Assembly: GCF_009730915.1 (NCBI RefSeq)
Contig: NC_052475.1
Coordinates: 29,635,016 to 29,699,015, forward strand
Reading direction: 5' to 3'
DNA length: 64,000 bases
Source: Dioscorea cayenensis subsp. rotundata
Taxonomy: Eukaryota; Streptophyta; Magnoliopsida; Dioscoreales; Dioscoreaceae
Shown here: one piece after another, positions 50,327 to 63,194 of the stretch
Numbering within the stretch: the stretch's first letter is position 1
Layout of the letters: each line of letters opens with the position of its first letter
The notes under the pieces: generated by a model
What the model was told of the DNA's origin: nothing
The model's input: the letters and a program-made list of their open reading frames with translations, nothing else
The model's database searches: none
Translations under genes and position numbers: made by a program

Positions 50327-52554
50327 ATGTCGGGGGCGGGACTGGAGGATGTGTTCCTCTCCACTTCTCTTGCTAGCTACCTCGATAGTAAGCTCCTTGT
50401 GTTCCCTTCTCTAGTCCATTGTTCTAAAATTTGTTTCTTTTTTGTTATTTTCGATGAAGTGGGGTTTTCCTTTGATCGGTGTGTGAGTTGTTATTTTCAG
50501 CTCTTTTCTTGTTGGTGTTTGTATGTTGTGTTTGTGATGGTAGACTTTGCCCTCTTCTCAGATTGAGAGCGTTGAATTTGACTGTATTGCTTTGGGCTTT
50601 GTCGCGTCAATTGTTCTGGATGCCGTTGTTCTTAAATTTGTTTTTTTTTGGTTATTTTTGACGAATTAGTAGTTATAATGGAGTGTTTCTTTGATTCGTT
50701 TGTAGGTTGTTGTGTTCAGTTCTTTTCGTATTAGTGTTTTCCATATTGTGTTTGCGATGTTACAACTTGCTTTAGTAATTTTATAGCTCAAAGTCTTCTT
50801 AATTTAGTGGCATTGCTTTGGTTTTTGTGGCATCAGATGCTCTTCGTAGTATAATGTTGTTAATTTTTGTTGCGATGAACATTCTGAAAATATAAGGATC
50901 TCCGGGCAGTTTAGATCATTATCGTATCTCCTTGAGTCGCATGTCAAGCAGTAATTTGAGAACCTCACAAGGAAGCCAATGTAAAAATAACACTTTATCT
51001 ATTGGTTAATGACGAAAGTTAATCACAAAATAAAGTGATGGAATTATTTTGTGGGATTTGTAAAGTGCGTCTTATAATAATTCTCTCTTTGTGTAAGTGG
51101 CTGAACCAAGGGCAGACTTATTAATCTTTGATTGTAGAAGAGTTTGGATCTCAGTGTCTTCAATTTTTCAAAATTTGAGAAGCAACTTCGCATCGTTACT
51201 TGCTTAGCAGAGAGGTTCATAATAGATATTTGTTTTATCAAGTGTGGCACCATGGAGCTGTGGTTGCATGATTAGCTGGTTGCTTTCTATTGTGATCAAT
51301 AAATTATATGCCTCAAGCCTTGTGCTAAACTCAAAATACAGGAGGATTGTATGCTCAAACAAGCATTCTTGAATCTTAATTCCTATTATAGTAGTATACA
51401 CTATTATAATGTGAGTTATGTGATGTACCTGGTAATTCCCAAGTTGTCAAACACTATGGCTGAACCACAATCACCATTCTCTTTTTGTGCATTTTGCAAC
51501 CTATTTCAGTTAACACAATGAACTTCTGCTGTAAAACTAGTTCTGATAGCCCCTCTTTATTTTGATTCATTGTGTTTGTCAACAGAAAAGCTTCTTGTTT
51601 TGTTACGAGATGGACGGAAGCTTTTGGGGATTCTTCGATCTTTCGATCAATTTGGTATCCATCTGTGATTTCCTTGGTTTGTATTGCCTTCTTGGGCATA
51701 TGTTCTTCAGTTGCTTATACATGGTACTCTTTTGTTTCCCCAAAGCAAATGCTGTTCTTGAAGGTGCCTGTGAGCGAGTAATTGTAGGAGATCTCTATTG
51801 TGATATCCTTCTAGGTCTCTATGTGATCCGTGGGGAGAATGTTGTCTTAATTGGGGAACTGGTAAAAGGAATTCTCTTTTGTGGTTGACTATTGATGTGT
51901 TATTGAGGAACACACATTCTTACTTTAATATGTTGGTTATTTGAATGTGAAGGACTTGGAGAAGGAAGAACTTCCTGCTAGAATGATTAGTGTCTCAGCA
52001 GCAGAAATTAAAAGGGTAAGTTCTATTACCAATACACGCCATAACTTCGGCAATATTCTTTTTGCCTGTATGATCAGACTATTACATGGACTTATTGTCA
52101 TTTCTTATCCTCTTCATATTAATTGACATATTTGTTATGTTTGTTAATATATCATATCAATCAAGTTTAGCAAAGCAACTAAAAGAAATATTTATTTTTC
52201 TATGGCATTTGAAATTGCATTGCTTGATTGTTTTGTGTTTCTTGGATAATTAAATTAAATTATTATTTTGCACTGTCATCTTTGATTTATTGTCTCTGTT
52301 CCTGTGTTCAAAATATTACCTCAATTAGTTACACTTTCTAATTTGTTTCTTTTGTTTTTCTAACCTACCCTCTCTGGTTCATCAATTTTGCACAAGGCTA
52401 GTAGCTGCTTGTATGTATCTCAGATTGTTGTCTTCGTGCCTTTTGCAATACTTGATCTCTGAAACATAATTTGCAGGCACAAAAAGCAGAAAGAGATGCG
52501 ACAGACTTGAAAGGCTCTATGAGGAAGAGGATGGAGTTCCTTGATTTGGACTGA
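50327..52554 (+). CDS. LSM1: LSM1, Sm-like subunit of the LSM1-7 decapping activator
   Basis: Five exons: 50327-50387, 51586-51654, 51746-51861, 51953-52015, 52477-52554, giving 128 aa, the same length as Arabidopsis LSM1A/B. Sm motif 1 includes [26 protein letters not shown] (shown in parts here: DGRKLLG, FDQFANA). Sm motif 2 has GLYVIRGENVVLIGEL, and the tail ends MRKRMEFLDLD as in plant LSM1. LSM1 defines the cytoplasmic LSM1-7 heptamer, which binds oligoadenylated mRNA 3' ends with PAT1 and promotes decapping in P-bodies. The first intron is long (1198 bp). The main start is the ATG at 50327. Confidence 0.96.
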
Positions 52555-53944
52555 TAGAGCTGCCATTTCTTCACCACTTGCCAATCACCGCAAATTTTTA
52601 TCGCGGTTCTTCATCTGGGTGTATCCTAAGATTTAAGCCTTTTGTATTCCTCTTCTTTGTCAAATTTATTACCATGAAGTTCACACACAAATCGGTAGCC
52701 CGAAACTTGTGTTATTCAGTATGCTCATAAATGTTTACGTCCTTTTTATTTTGGTGATTTATCTATTGTGTTGATGGAGATTCAAGTTGATTCCCACTGA
52801 AGAAATCATTGTATCATTGTTTATGTATGTTGGGATTGTTTGGTTTTTATTCTCTGGAAGAGCTTTTCAATTTAGAGCTCTTTTTCATAGTGTGGTATCT
52901 TTGTTTAATAGAAAGCTGCTGCTACTCTTGCAGATAATAGTTTTTATTGAAAACTTTTTTTGTTATATATATATATATATATGAGGGCACTGTCTCAAGG
53001 GATGTTTGATGGTGTTGTTGGTATTGTTGGATGTAAATTCATCAGTTTTTGCTATTTTATGCACATTATTTAACAGTGTTGTTTGATGTAAATTCAATAG
53101 TTTTTTTTTTTTGACATTATTTAAGTGTTAAACAATAATTATATATACTAAATATTAGTGATTCTTGTAATTTTGCTAAGTTTTTTATATAAGTAATACT
53201 TGTTTTAACAAAGTTATTTTATATAAATAATAGCTATTTGGTCATCATAAAAAATGTAGACAGTTGTATATGCAATGAAATTGATAATATTATACTCATT
53301 ATGATCACTAAGAAGAATTTTGTTTTGGTTTTTTAGGGAAATAAATAATCTGAACATTTTTATTATAATACCATTGCCAAAAATTGGGAGGAAGTAGTCT
53401 TGTGATTTCAGATATTTATGCGTAAATATAATTTTTTTTAATGAGTACATAAATAATTACACATTTGTTCGAGCGTTTATGTGAAAATTTGCCATTATTA
53501 TTTATTTATTTATTTATTGTTAAAGCAAATTGTTACGCTATTAAACATGACAGGGGTTAAAGTCCGCACACATATAGAAGCTGGGATTACTGGCATATAA
53601 TTACTATTTACATTCACAAAAATGCTTCTTCATGTGGGATTCAAACTCTAATTCAATGAGATTGACTATTAATAAATTATTTGGTGGTAAATTTCCTATC
53701 ATTAAAGTTGCACAAGTATATGTAACTTTGGAAGGAACTTTACAGGGTTGCATATGAAATTCATCTATTTAGTAGGGGTGTGAATGCAATAATTCGAGAA
53801 TTTAAGAAAATTTTGAAAAAAAATAAAAATAAAAATAAAAATAAAAGGGCTAAAGCCCTGAACTCCATGAAACAGTGAACACACCCAAACGACGAGCAGT
53901 CGCCGTTCTCTGGATCTCGGCTCGGTTTCCAGCTCGGCGGCGAC
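52555..53944. other. LSM1 3' region, spacer and eIF2B-beta promoter
   Basis: No further gene is seen. It contains the LSM1 3'UTR, a (TA)n run at about 52965-52982, a (TTTA)n run near 53499-53518 and an (AAATA)n run at about 53818-53845. The last 70 bp before 53945 are GC-rich and form the eIF2B-beta leader. Confidence 0.5.
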
Positions 53945-56900
53945 ATGCCGGACGTGCAAGCTCTCGTCGGCGACTTCGTCCTCAAGCTCAAGCGCCGGTT
54001 TGATTTCCATCCCTTCTCCTCTTCCTCCTCCTTCGAATTCCCTCTTCTCGAGCTCGAAATCGATATATGAATCCCTAATTTTGGTGGAATTATTGAGTTT
54101 CTAGGAAGGTGGAAGGATCGCATGCCAGCGCGAGGCAGACGGCGGAACTGCTCCGCTCGGTGGTGTCGCAGCAGAGGCTGCCGCATGCCGGACAGGCCGC
54201 GGTTCTCATCGACGCTGTTCGCGCCGTTGGTGAGCAGCTCATCGCTGCTAACCCTGTTGGTATATTATCTAATCTTGTAGCCTAATTTTGTAATGGTGCT
54301 GATCTTATTTGCTCTCTGAAATTCGTTTTTTAATATTTCCTTTTCTTTATATTTATAATTGTATTACTTGTTTTCGGATAAAATCTCTTCCCTGTGGTTT
54401 TGGTTTGGATTAGGGTTGGCATTTTTCTGAGAGAACATCTGAGAGAACAATCCCTTTTTTTGGTGCTCTTATTTCCTTTTTTCATTCTGCTGGGATATGA
54501 GGCAAAACTGGCTTCTCTTTTAGAGCTAAACTTGTTTTGCCATAAATGTAATTACTTGTATTATTGAAATTTCATTTGCCATGTTCTTTTCTCTTGTTTT
54601 CTCCAAAATTTCCAACATGTGGACATTTTTTTCTTCTGGAAATTTATAGAGTGACTAGTGCTGGATGTTAGTGTTGTGGTTGTTCCTTGGATCATTCCCA
54701 ATTTCTATTCTATCTCCATAATAATTTGTTTTTGTTAAATATTTCACTGGGTGCTGCAGAGCTAGCTGTGGGAAATATTGTTCGGCGGGTTCTGCACATT
54801 ATCAGAGAGGAGGACCTTTCAAGCACTACAACTGCAATGGAAGGACTGGGACTGTCTGTCGATAGTGATGATGATAATGCGGGTGAACATGAGGATCGTC
54901 CAGCTCTTTCTGCAGCCGCTGTTGCCGCTGCTGCTAGAAGCGCTCTACGGGCCCCCTCTTTGCACACTCTTCTTGAAGACATTCCCGAGTCTGCTGCAGT
55001 TCCTCATTCTTCTTCTTCTGGCGGTGACTCAGAAGGAAAAAGCAAATGTATCTCCTGGCTCAACATCCTGTCATCTAAATTTTATTGCTTTTGTTCATAG
55101 AGCATTGGAGGTGGTTAACACTTTATTATGATAAAGTGAACATTCAAGTAAATTTGGTTTTTCTGTATTATGCTTTTCTTTTAGCAGCTGCTGATAAGAG
55201 TTTGAAGAGCCGGAAGCTAAAGCATGGTGTCATTGAAGCTATTAATGAATTGATCCAGGACATTGATACTTGCCATGAGCAAATTTCCGAACAAGCGGTG
55301 GAGCATATTCACCAAAAGTATGTTTTCTCCATGACTAATGGCTAAATTAGTTTCCTATTTTGCTTGCTAGAAATGAACCAAATCGTTGTCTTATTCTTTC
55401 TTTGACATGATGGAACTTATTTTCTTGTTGGAAATGCTTATAGAAATCTGATTAGTTCGCTTTGCAGCCTTGCACATGTGCATACATGCATATATATAAA
55501 TCAGTGATAAAACCAAAACACACTCAATAATATCCATGGTCAATCTTTTAGCACCATGTAAATTTGAGGAAATTTGGGAGGAAGTTGTCTGGGTCCTCAG
55601 AAGGTATAGTCCAGATTGGACCAGAATAGAATATTAATACTGGTGATGTGGTGTCACTAGATATTCAGTATGATCACAATTTCCTTCTGCTAACATGTTA
55701 TCTTTATCTTCCCAGCAACTTTATGCAGCTTTCCTTCTCATTCAGCTTTAATTATCTGAGCATGTTGTAGTTTCTAGGTTTTTCATATCTTTTATTATGA
55801 TCTATTTTAAGCTGTAGCTATCCTTGTTGCTCATGTCTGAATATGCGCAAGCGTTCTAAATTGGAATGATTACCATTTATGTAACTAGGTAGTAAGTTTG
55901 AATCTTTATTGCAACTGCTGAACACCACATGATATGCATTAATTTTCTTCTTGATAAATTCTAGTTTTACTGATTTGAATTACTTACTTCATGTTAGTGA
56001 GGTCATATTGACTTTAGGCCGTTCAAGAACTGTCAAGAAATTCCTGTGTGCAGCAAAAGAGAAAAAGCGATCGTTCCGGGTGTTTGTTGCAGAAGGTGCT
56101 CCAAGGTGTGTTCATTATGATCATCTTTTGTGATAGTCAAAAAGCCATGATTCCAGAGAATAATATGGACCATCAATGTGTAGATTTAAGCCTGTGTTTT
56201 TCCTTCAAATTTGCCTGTATGGCTTTATCACACGATTATGGCCGCTTATCAGGTATCAGGGGCATGTTCTTGCGAAAGAGCTGGTCACAAAAGGATTACA
56301 AACTACTATAATCACTGATTCTGCAGTTTTTGCAATGATTTCACGAGTTAATATGGTAAGTTGATTAGTTATTCATGCTTTACACAAATGCACCATTCAC
56401 TATCCATAACTTGGAAACATTACATAAGGTGATAGTTGGAGCTCATGCGATCATGGCTAATGGTGGAGTAATAGCACCTGTTGGGTTAAATATGGTTGCA
56501 CTTGCTGCTCGAAGGCATGCAGTACCATTTGTTGTGGTTGCTGGTAGTCACAAGGTGCGTATTTGGTCTTCAGCTAGTCCTTCTATCATAGGAGCATTTT
56601 TTTTAAACTATATGTTGGAGGGTGAATGTTTTTGGTAACTGTTGTTCTTGTAAGATTCAACTTAAACAGTTTGCAAAGCTATATGTTTTGTCTTCCTTTT
56701 ACTTTTGGGAAAATATAGGGGAGCATTTGGCATGCAACTGCCAAGGTGTAAATGTAAGAGCTCACATAAGGATGCAACCTAGCTACCTAAACTTTCATAA
56801 ATTTAACCCGGGAAAAGACATTTGTGACTAACTCATTCCTTTCCGGAGTTGCTGGTACAATGATACATGTTATTTTGGGTTTTGTAATTTCTAAACATGT

Positions 56901-59019
56901 TCTTAGAGATTATGTTTAAAAACTAGTTATTAGTTGTTTCATATTCAGCTCAAACTATGTATACCATAATTCTCAAGAGTAAGGTTAAAGTTTGGTCAGC
57001 TCTTTGAAAAGTTATAAGAAAGCATTGTATTGCAATTATATGTGGCTGAGAAATATGTTTGTGTAGCAAAATATTCTACCAACATTGAATGCCAAATAAA
57101 AAATTAAAAATTTTCCTACTGATACATTGAGTAATTTTCTAGGTAAAATTCTGTGTATTGCTAGGGCACACCAATATTCAGAAATTATTTGCATCTAAGT
57201 GATCTGAAGAGCTCAAAATTTCAGTTTAATATTTATTAGGTTCCATATTGAGCACCTTATTTTTTTCATTATCATCTAAATGTATGCTCGTACTTAAACA
57301 GTTCTAAGTTTTTTTTCCAAACAAATTAGCTTTATACTGCACCCTAACAATTATTTTGGAAGGTGACATCTTTTTTTTTTTTGCACACCTTTAATCACCC
57401 TTCCCTCCTTGCATATTAACATCCAAATTCATATTTAGCAGCTGACCTGTTTTATTAGTGTATCCCATTCAATGCTGTATGTAAAGAGCATATTATCTCA
57501 ACAAGAAGCAATCTTGCTAAAAAGGGTGAACTTTAGCAAACTAAAATTAGAGTGAGTTTGTTATGCTGATAATGCATGCCTTTATGCTCACTAACAATGT
57601 TAAATCTGGTTTTCTATAAAGTCTGCCTTTATCATCGTCATATTCCACTAAATTACTATGAAGTTATCTGCAGAAGGATCTGTAATTTCATTTCAAAGAA
57701 AAGTTTCCTCTTACCTGCAACATATCTTATGGGTCATTACTTTTCTACCTGTATAAAGATCCATGGTCTTAAAACATTATTCATGTTATTAGATTGGAAC
57801 AAAACCTATAAAAAAGAACTCCTGTTATCTCAAACTCCTGAATGAATGATGGTTTGTAGCTTCAATTGTGAAACTTTACTGTATTCAAGGTGAAATGGCG
57901 AAGCTGGGCATCATTGTCTTTTTGAATGAATTGTTTCTTCTCTGCTATCTTTTGAGCACTTAGTTTAATGTACTTCATTTTATTCTAGTTATTATTTCAA
58001 ATTCATACGCATTGTTGCTATTCTGACAATTTTGTAAATGTGTTTGCTTCGTTGTCTACATTGCAGTTGTGCCCATTATATCCTCATAATCCAGAAGTAT
58101 TGTTGAATGATCTGAGATCCCCAGCTGATTTGCTGGATTTTGATGAATTCTCTGACTGCATGGATTTTGCTAGCCGGGGTGGCTCACCTCTTCTTCATGT
58201 TGTGAATCCTACATTTGATTATGTGCCACCCAACCTTGTCAGTCTTTTCATTACTGATACGTAAGCTCAATTCCCTTCTTCTAAATAAATCCTTTTTGGA
58301 TGCTTATGTGTTATTTTACATGGAAATTTTTTTGTTACTATAGACTTCTTTATGGTTCTTTTATAAAAGTATGATACCATTAGAACATGAGGATGGCAGA
58401 TCAAATTGTGATATATAGATTTCCCTCGACGTTGAGTAATGTATAACCATTTTTCTTTTTTTCTTTTTTTTTTTGTTGAGAAATATGGCGTAATTTACCA
58501 AACCGAGAGCTAGTATTTGATCAAGCAACTTGTGCTCGGGGGGAGAACATTGTTGACAATTGGCTTATCTGTCTAAGTGGAGGCCATCTAATTTTTATTT
58601 TCCCATTTTTTTGTTGAACATATTGCGCTGCAATGGCATATTTTGATTCAACCTTTGCTATACTACTACTAAATGTTGTGAAATTCATCTCCTCGTTTTA
58701 ATTTTTACTTTTCTAATTTTAGATACTCTTTGTTTGCTATGCTCTTGAGAAATTCATCTATCTCTTTGATACTACCATTTTATGTTTGACTGTTTGATTT
58801 GATCTGCTTGAATTCCTGTATTTCCTTCATCGAGTTCCTTTTCACCTAATTTTTCTGAAAAATGTCATCTTTGTGTGAACTGTAGTATGCTAGCGATGTC
58901 CCTGACTTCTCTGCCTTTCTTTCTGCAGGGGAGGGCATAACCCGTCATATATGTACCGGCTCATTGCAGATTATTACTCTGCTGATGATTTTGTCGTGAA
59001 ACGGCGATCAACATCTTGA
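53945..59019 (+). CDS. Translation initiation factor eIF2B subunit beta
   Basis: Nine exons: 53945-53997, 54105-54259, 54760-55047, 55185-55317, 55998-56105, 56253-56355, 56429-56554, 58067-58260, 58929-59019, giving 416 aa. The regulatory subunit of the eIF2B decamer, which with alpha and delta senses phosphorylated eIF2 and with gamma/epsilon recycles eIF2-GDP. Clear signatures: an N-terminal helical region (LLRSVVSQQRLPHAGQAA); then the Rossmann-like NagB/RpiA-type C-terminal domain with EVILTLGRSRTVKKFL, RVFVAEGAPRYQGHVLAKEL, TTIITDSAVFAMISRVN, VGAHAIMANGGVIAPVG, and PHNPEVLLNDLRSP near the end. An acidic Asp/Glu loop and Ala-rich stretch lie at about residues 85-140. Intron 7 is the longest (1512 bp). 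All splice sites are GT-AG. Confidence 0.95.
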
Positions 59020-59791
59020 AGTGAATTAAGAATTTTAAGACATCCTCAATACCATTTTATATTTGGTAAACTTGCTTTTGGAAATTGATTTCAGATGATC
59101 TCTGAACTCATCATATCCAACTTTTTTTTTCAATGGTCAATATGATTCCAATCTTGTTCTCTCAAATTTGAACAGAACTTTTTGATGTGCACAGGGATTC
59201 TCTTCAAACCATTTGTTTCTGTTGGTTATCTGTTAGTTATCAGTCACCCAAAAAAAAAAAAAACTCAGTTTTCAGGACTGGGATACCATAAGCAAGTCTC
59301 GAGAGGTTTTACAAGTGGGAAGCCTGTGGCTGTGCGTGAGCTGTTTTGCGTTTGAACATGGCGAGCAATGAAGAAACACCAAGTGATAATTTAGCTTGTT
59401 GATCTAGTATCTTTAATTTGTAGGGCAGATGTAACTTGACTCTGGGTCTTCAAGTTCTCGTGGATTATTTTATGTTTGGATTGCCAATGATTTTTATCAG
59501 TGTAGATCAAATATATTTGTTGCTCAATGTCATCATGGTCAGGGTTTGAGCCCAGTTTATTTGTGTGAAGAACAAAGCATTTTAAGGGAATAAATATCTT
59601 TAAATGTCTGCAGAATATGCTCCAGCTTAAATCTATTAGTGCAAATCATGGACAAGCTTGCCCAGGTAAGAAGCATGTCTAAATCAAGCCCAAATACATG
59701 ACTTTTCATTAAATTACATTGAATGTAGGTGTTTTGTCTTTTCTACATAACAGGTAAATTTTGCGACAAAATTCAACAACAAATTCATTCA
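59020..59791. other. Convergent 3' region of eIF2B-beta and the SPX gene
   Basis: Two facing transcripts end here, with about 770 bp between stop codons. No other gene is seen. An A tract lies at about 59250-59263. Confidence 0.5.
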
Positions 59792-60705
59792 CTAACTGGG
59801 GATGGGAGAAGGGAGTTGCAAAGGTTGTGCAAGATCAATATCTGGCAAACTCATCGGAGGGAGCGAAAACCGGCCATAGGTGGAGCTTCCCTTCCTCATC
59901 TCTCGCATGGTCACTAGTGCGGCCACGGTGTTCCTGAAGATGCTCTGCTCTGCCCCCTCCTCTGCGACCACGTCCCGCCCTCCCAATTTGGCATTCTCTT
60001 GAGGTACTTCAAACACTACTTCTATTGTGTCCTCGCATTCTTTTACCAGTTTAGATATAAGGTCTGTTGTGAAGAAAGGCTGTTTCAGCACTTTCTCAAT
60101 GAATGGCAACCTTAACAAACCTCCAGTTCTCTTGTCATACTTCTTCAATATCTTTGCCAGTCCTGTAGATTCATCAAACCATGAACTTGAAGTAGTTGTC
60201 TATCTCTATATAACCTCACACAACACACACTCATACCTGTGTAGTTTATACTGCTATAGTTTTCCAATAGCACCATCTCTCCATGAAAGTTGACAATGTC
60301 TTTCCTTAATCTCCACATCTCAGCCGCATAGACTGCCTCTGATTGCTCATGTGCGGTTGAGATAACACTCTGAATCCTCTCCTTCAACTCCTACAATCCC
60401 AGACACACAATTAAACAAAGTAGAACTTGATTGATGGCTTATTCATATTTGTGTGAACTATATATATATACTCTTAGTCGGATGATAAATTCCTCCTCCT
60501 GCTCCATGAAAAATCCATTGAACTTTTCGATCTCGGAGTTCAAGAGATGAATGAACTCCTCTTCCACCTTCAAGTCAGTCGATGACGAGGGTGTGATGGA
60601 CATGAGCCTTACAAGCTTCTTGAGGTCCTTATAGGCCAAGAACTTGTCTCTCCATTCAGGGATTGTGTCCTCAATTTGCTTCTTGAGCCTCTTCCCAAAC
60701 TTCAT
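59792..60705 (-). CDS. SPX-domain protein (SPX1-4 class), phosphate signalling
   Basis: Three exons on the minus strand: 60705-60472, 60390-60237, 60162-59792, giving 252 aa. The N-terminus [20 protein letters not shown] is the SPX start. Tyr25 and Lys29 occupy the phosphate-binding-cluster positions, and [14 protein letters not shown] carries the third lysine cluster. These bind inositol pyrophosphates, letting SPX proteins bind and hold back PHR1-type transcription factors when phosphate is high. The tail [28 protein letters not shown] is as in stand-alone plant SPX proteins, with no EXS, MFS or RING domain. Length is near Arabidopsis SPX3 (245 aa). Two P1BS sites lie upstream, so it is probably induced by phosphate starvation like SPX1 and SPX3. 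Confidence 0.94.
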
Positions 60706-60825
60706 TCTTATTGTTTCTATTACTCAAGTTAACACCATCAGTATGCACTTATTAGTTAGAACATTGGTGAATTTATTGAGTTGTTAGAGATAGAAAGAGA
60801 AAGAGAGGGGATGGAATGTCTCAAA

Positions 60826-60833
60826 GCATATGC
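60826..60833. promoter_or_regulatory. P1BS (PHR1-binding) site, proximal
   Basis: GCATATGC fits the PHR1 consensus GNATATNC and is fully palindromic. It lies about 120 bp upstream of the SPX start codon. PHR1/PHR2 bind such sites to switch on phosphate-starvation genes, among them SPX genes. Confidence 0.7.
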
Positions 60834-60891
60834 CAAGGGTTGTTTAGAAGTTTTGGATTGGGACGTAGGGAAGAAATGACAGCATTGTGAA

Positions 60892-60899
60892 GCATATTC
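60892..60899. promoter_or_regulatory. P1BS (PHR1-binding) site, distal
   Basis: GCATATTC also fits GNATATNC and lies 66 bp beyond the first site, about 190 bp upstream of the SPX ATG. Paired P1BS sites are usual in strongly phosphate-responsive promoters. A third match, GAATATCC at 62168-62175, is too far away to assign. Confidence 0.65.
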
Positions 60900-61617
60900 C
60901 CTTAGGGAGGACTTAGCATGCTTGAAGACTTTGGACTGAAGAGGGTTTTTGTTTATTGAGATATGAGAGCATTCTATGGAATCTTCTTCTCCACTGTTTT
61001 GGGATACCTTTTTACCATTTCAATCTTAAGTAGTTTGCTATTTCTAATAGTGGTTTTAATTTAATCTAATTTTCTCCACAAAAGACTGAATTCTAGCTTG
61101 GATGAGTTTCTATTGAACTTTTTAAATATGATTCTTTTAATGATTATGAACAGGATCAAGTAGCTTGGTGATTCTTTTTTTTAAAAAAAATATTATTGGG
61201 TATTTAAATTTTACATCTTACACCCTGTTGCAAACCTTGAAATTATTTAAGTCTTCAAGGGCTTGTGCATAAGTTGAGAAAGTAGGAATTTTTTTTAATA
61301 TATCTTGTCACAAGTTCTTTTAAAAGTTAAATGGACCACTCTGGTTTTTTTTAATGATATCTTATTTGTCCCATTAAACAACAAACAGATTTCAAGATCA
61401 TTATCATGTAGTCTTTTGGCAGGCACTTGTTTAATGTTTGCATTAAATTTGTCCAAGTTTACAATCATGAATTAATGCAAAGGCACGTCTCTGACTTCTT
61501 TAGGACTTAAAAGAAATGAAGGAAAATAAAATTAAAAAAATAAAAATAAATTTGCTCCCTTTTAAGCTTGTTTTAGTGAAATTTTTTTTTCTGGTGTTTT
61601 AAACTTTTATAATTTTG
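60900..61617. other. SPX upstream region and spacer
   Basis: AT-rich; apart from the P1BS pair just before it, no gene or RNA is visible. Confidence 0.4.
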
Positions 61618-61838
61618 GTCAACCATTGGATAGCCCAATGGTATGACATCAAAATATAAAGGGGAGGTCATGGGTTCAAATCCTTCCCTCGACAATATTG
61701 TTTATATATTGTTCGTCCGGGATTCTTATATTATTTTCATACTGTACATATACTGTACACCCGGGTTCTAGTACTATTTGGTACTTTTTATATTCATATA
61801 AAATGGCGTTTGTCGTCTATTATTCAAAAAAAAAAAAA
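61618..61838 (+). mobile_element. tRNA-derived SINE with 14-bp target-site duplication
   Basis: The element opens with a tRNA-like head: A-box-like TGGATAGCCCAATGGTA and B-box GGGTTCAAATCC. A body with duplicated ACTGTACA words follows, and it ends TTTGTCGTCTATTATTC plus an A tract. CTTTTATAATTTTG flanks it exactly at 61604-61617 and 61839-61852. The tail resembles that of the minus-strand SINE at 46776-46952. Confidence 0.85.
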
Positions 61839-61852
61839 CTTTTATAATTTTG

Positions 61853-62249
61853 TTTTTACCTTCAATTTCACAGTTTCTCTATTGATTAAATAATGAGACA
61901 TTTCTTCAAGATAAATAAATAAATAATGAGACCTTATAAAAAGATAATAAATAATCCCCTAACTTCACTATTATAGTTAAAAAAAATTCGTTAGCCAATA
62001 TTTATATTTAATCGGCCACTGGTTTTAAAGCATAACTGCAGAAATATTAGAAAGGCTTGAAATCAATTCAAAATTACAAAGTCACTCTTCTATAGATGTT
62101 TTGGTTGGGAAGAAGAGTAGTTAATGCGTGTGGACCAATCTGATTATTGGAATTTAAAAATGATATGGAATATCCTCAAATATCCGGTAAACCTTCCGTG
62201 GAATTCTGGCTGCCTTATGGTATAAAATCTACTCCAAATGTGAACAATC

Positions 62250-62285
<36 letters not shown>

Positions 62286-62695
62286 TTATATCGTATTAAC
62301 AATGCTTTTTTGAGATAGAATTGGATTGGATGGAGTTGGGTTTTGGAAACAATTCTTTTCAAAAAGGCTATTAAACAAATTAAAAAAATTAGAGAGAGAG
62401 AGAAGGCCATCAATCTCTTCAATGACTGGAGCTCAGCTTCAACAGGCTCGAAAATACTACATTTGGAGCTGAACCTAATCAGCCGGTCTCAGCTGGGATC
62501 ATTATTATATTATATTAAATTATATTACATTACATTATGTTATATTATGTTATGTGTGTATATTATTATTTTGATAATAAACACAAGCGGGTCAAGCTCT
62601 GCTAGTTATCAGCACTTGAAATATATATACACATAGGGACAGAGATTTGAGTTAATTGAAAAGATATCAATAAACAGTGAGCAGCTTGAGCGGCT

Positions 62696-62727
<32 letters not shown>

Positions 62728-63194
62728 TAACTTTCAAGGATAATATATATCCAATCCTTAAAAGTGAATGTATCAAACCCTCAAATGTTTCAAAAATTTG
62801 GGTCACAGGTTTCAACCCTAAACTTACAACTGGTAGTGAAGAAGAAGATGAAATACCAACACTATTATTATAAAAATGATACTTGTAACTTAAAATGTAT
62901 CAGCAACAATGACAATGAACACAAATGCCAACATTAACAACAAAAACAAAGTTACCTAGCACACTTTTCCCAAACTTTAGATTAAGCCAATTTATAAAGC
63001 TTAAAAATTAAAAAATAAAATAAAATCCATCTTAGGATCTATTCCCCTTAAATTATAACCACTTACATTATTCTAAGAAAAGAGGAAGTCTCATTAAAGT
63101 TCTTAGATAACAGGCAAAATAACAAATGAAACATAAAATTGAAAACCCTTTACAGCAGTGTGGCCAAACCTAAAAAGCTTTTTTTTTTTATTTT
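61853..63194. other. AT-rich spacer downstream of COQ9
   Basis: No gene seen. Long (TA)n tracts lie at about 62253-62281 and 62703-62727, with an imperfect TTATATTA run near 62504-62550. The part nearest 63195 should be the COQ9 3'UTR. Confidence 0.5.

Noticed and set aside
53530-53700. Possible further SINE, because GGGATTCAAACTC recalls a B box.
   Set aside because: No A box at the right distance, no A tract and no target duplication.
62168-62175. Third P1BS match GAATATCC.
   Set aside because: About 1.5 kb from the SPX start, beyond a SINE and nearer to COQ9's 3' end; one match in this length is expected by chance.
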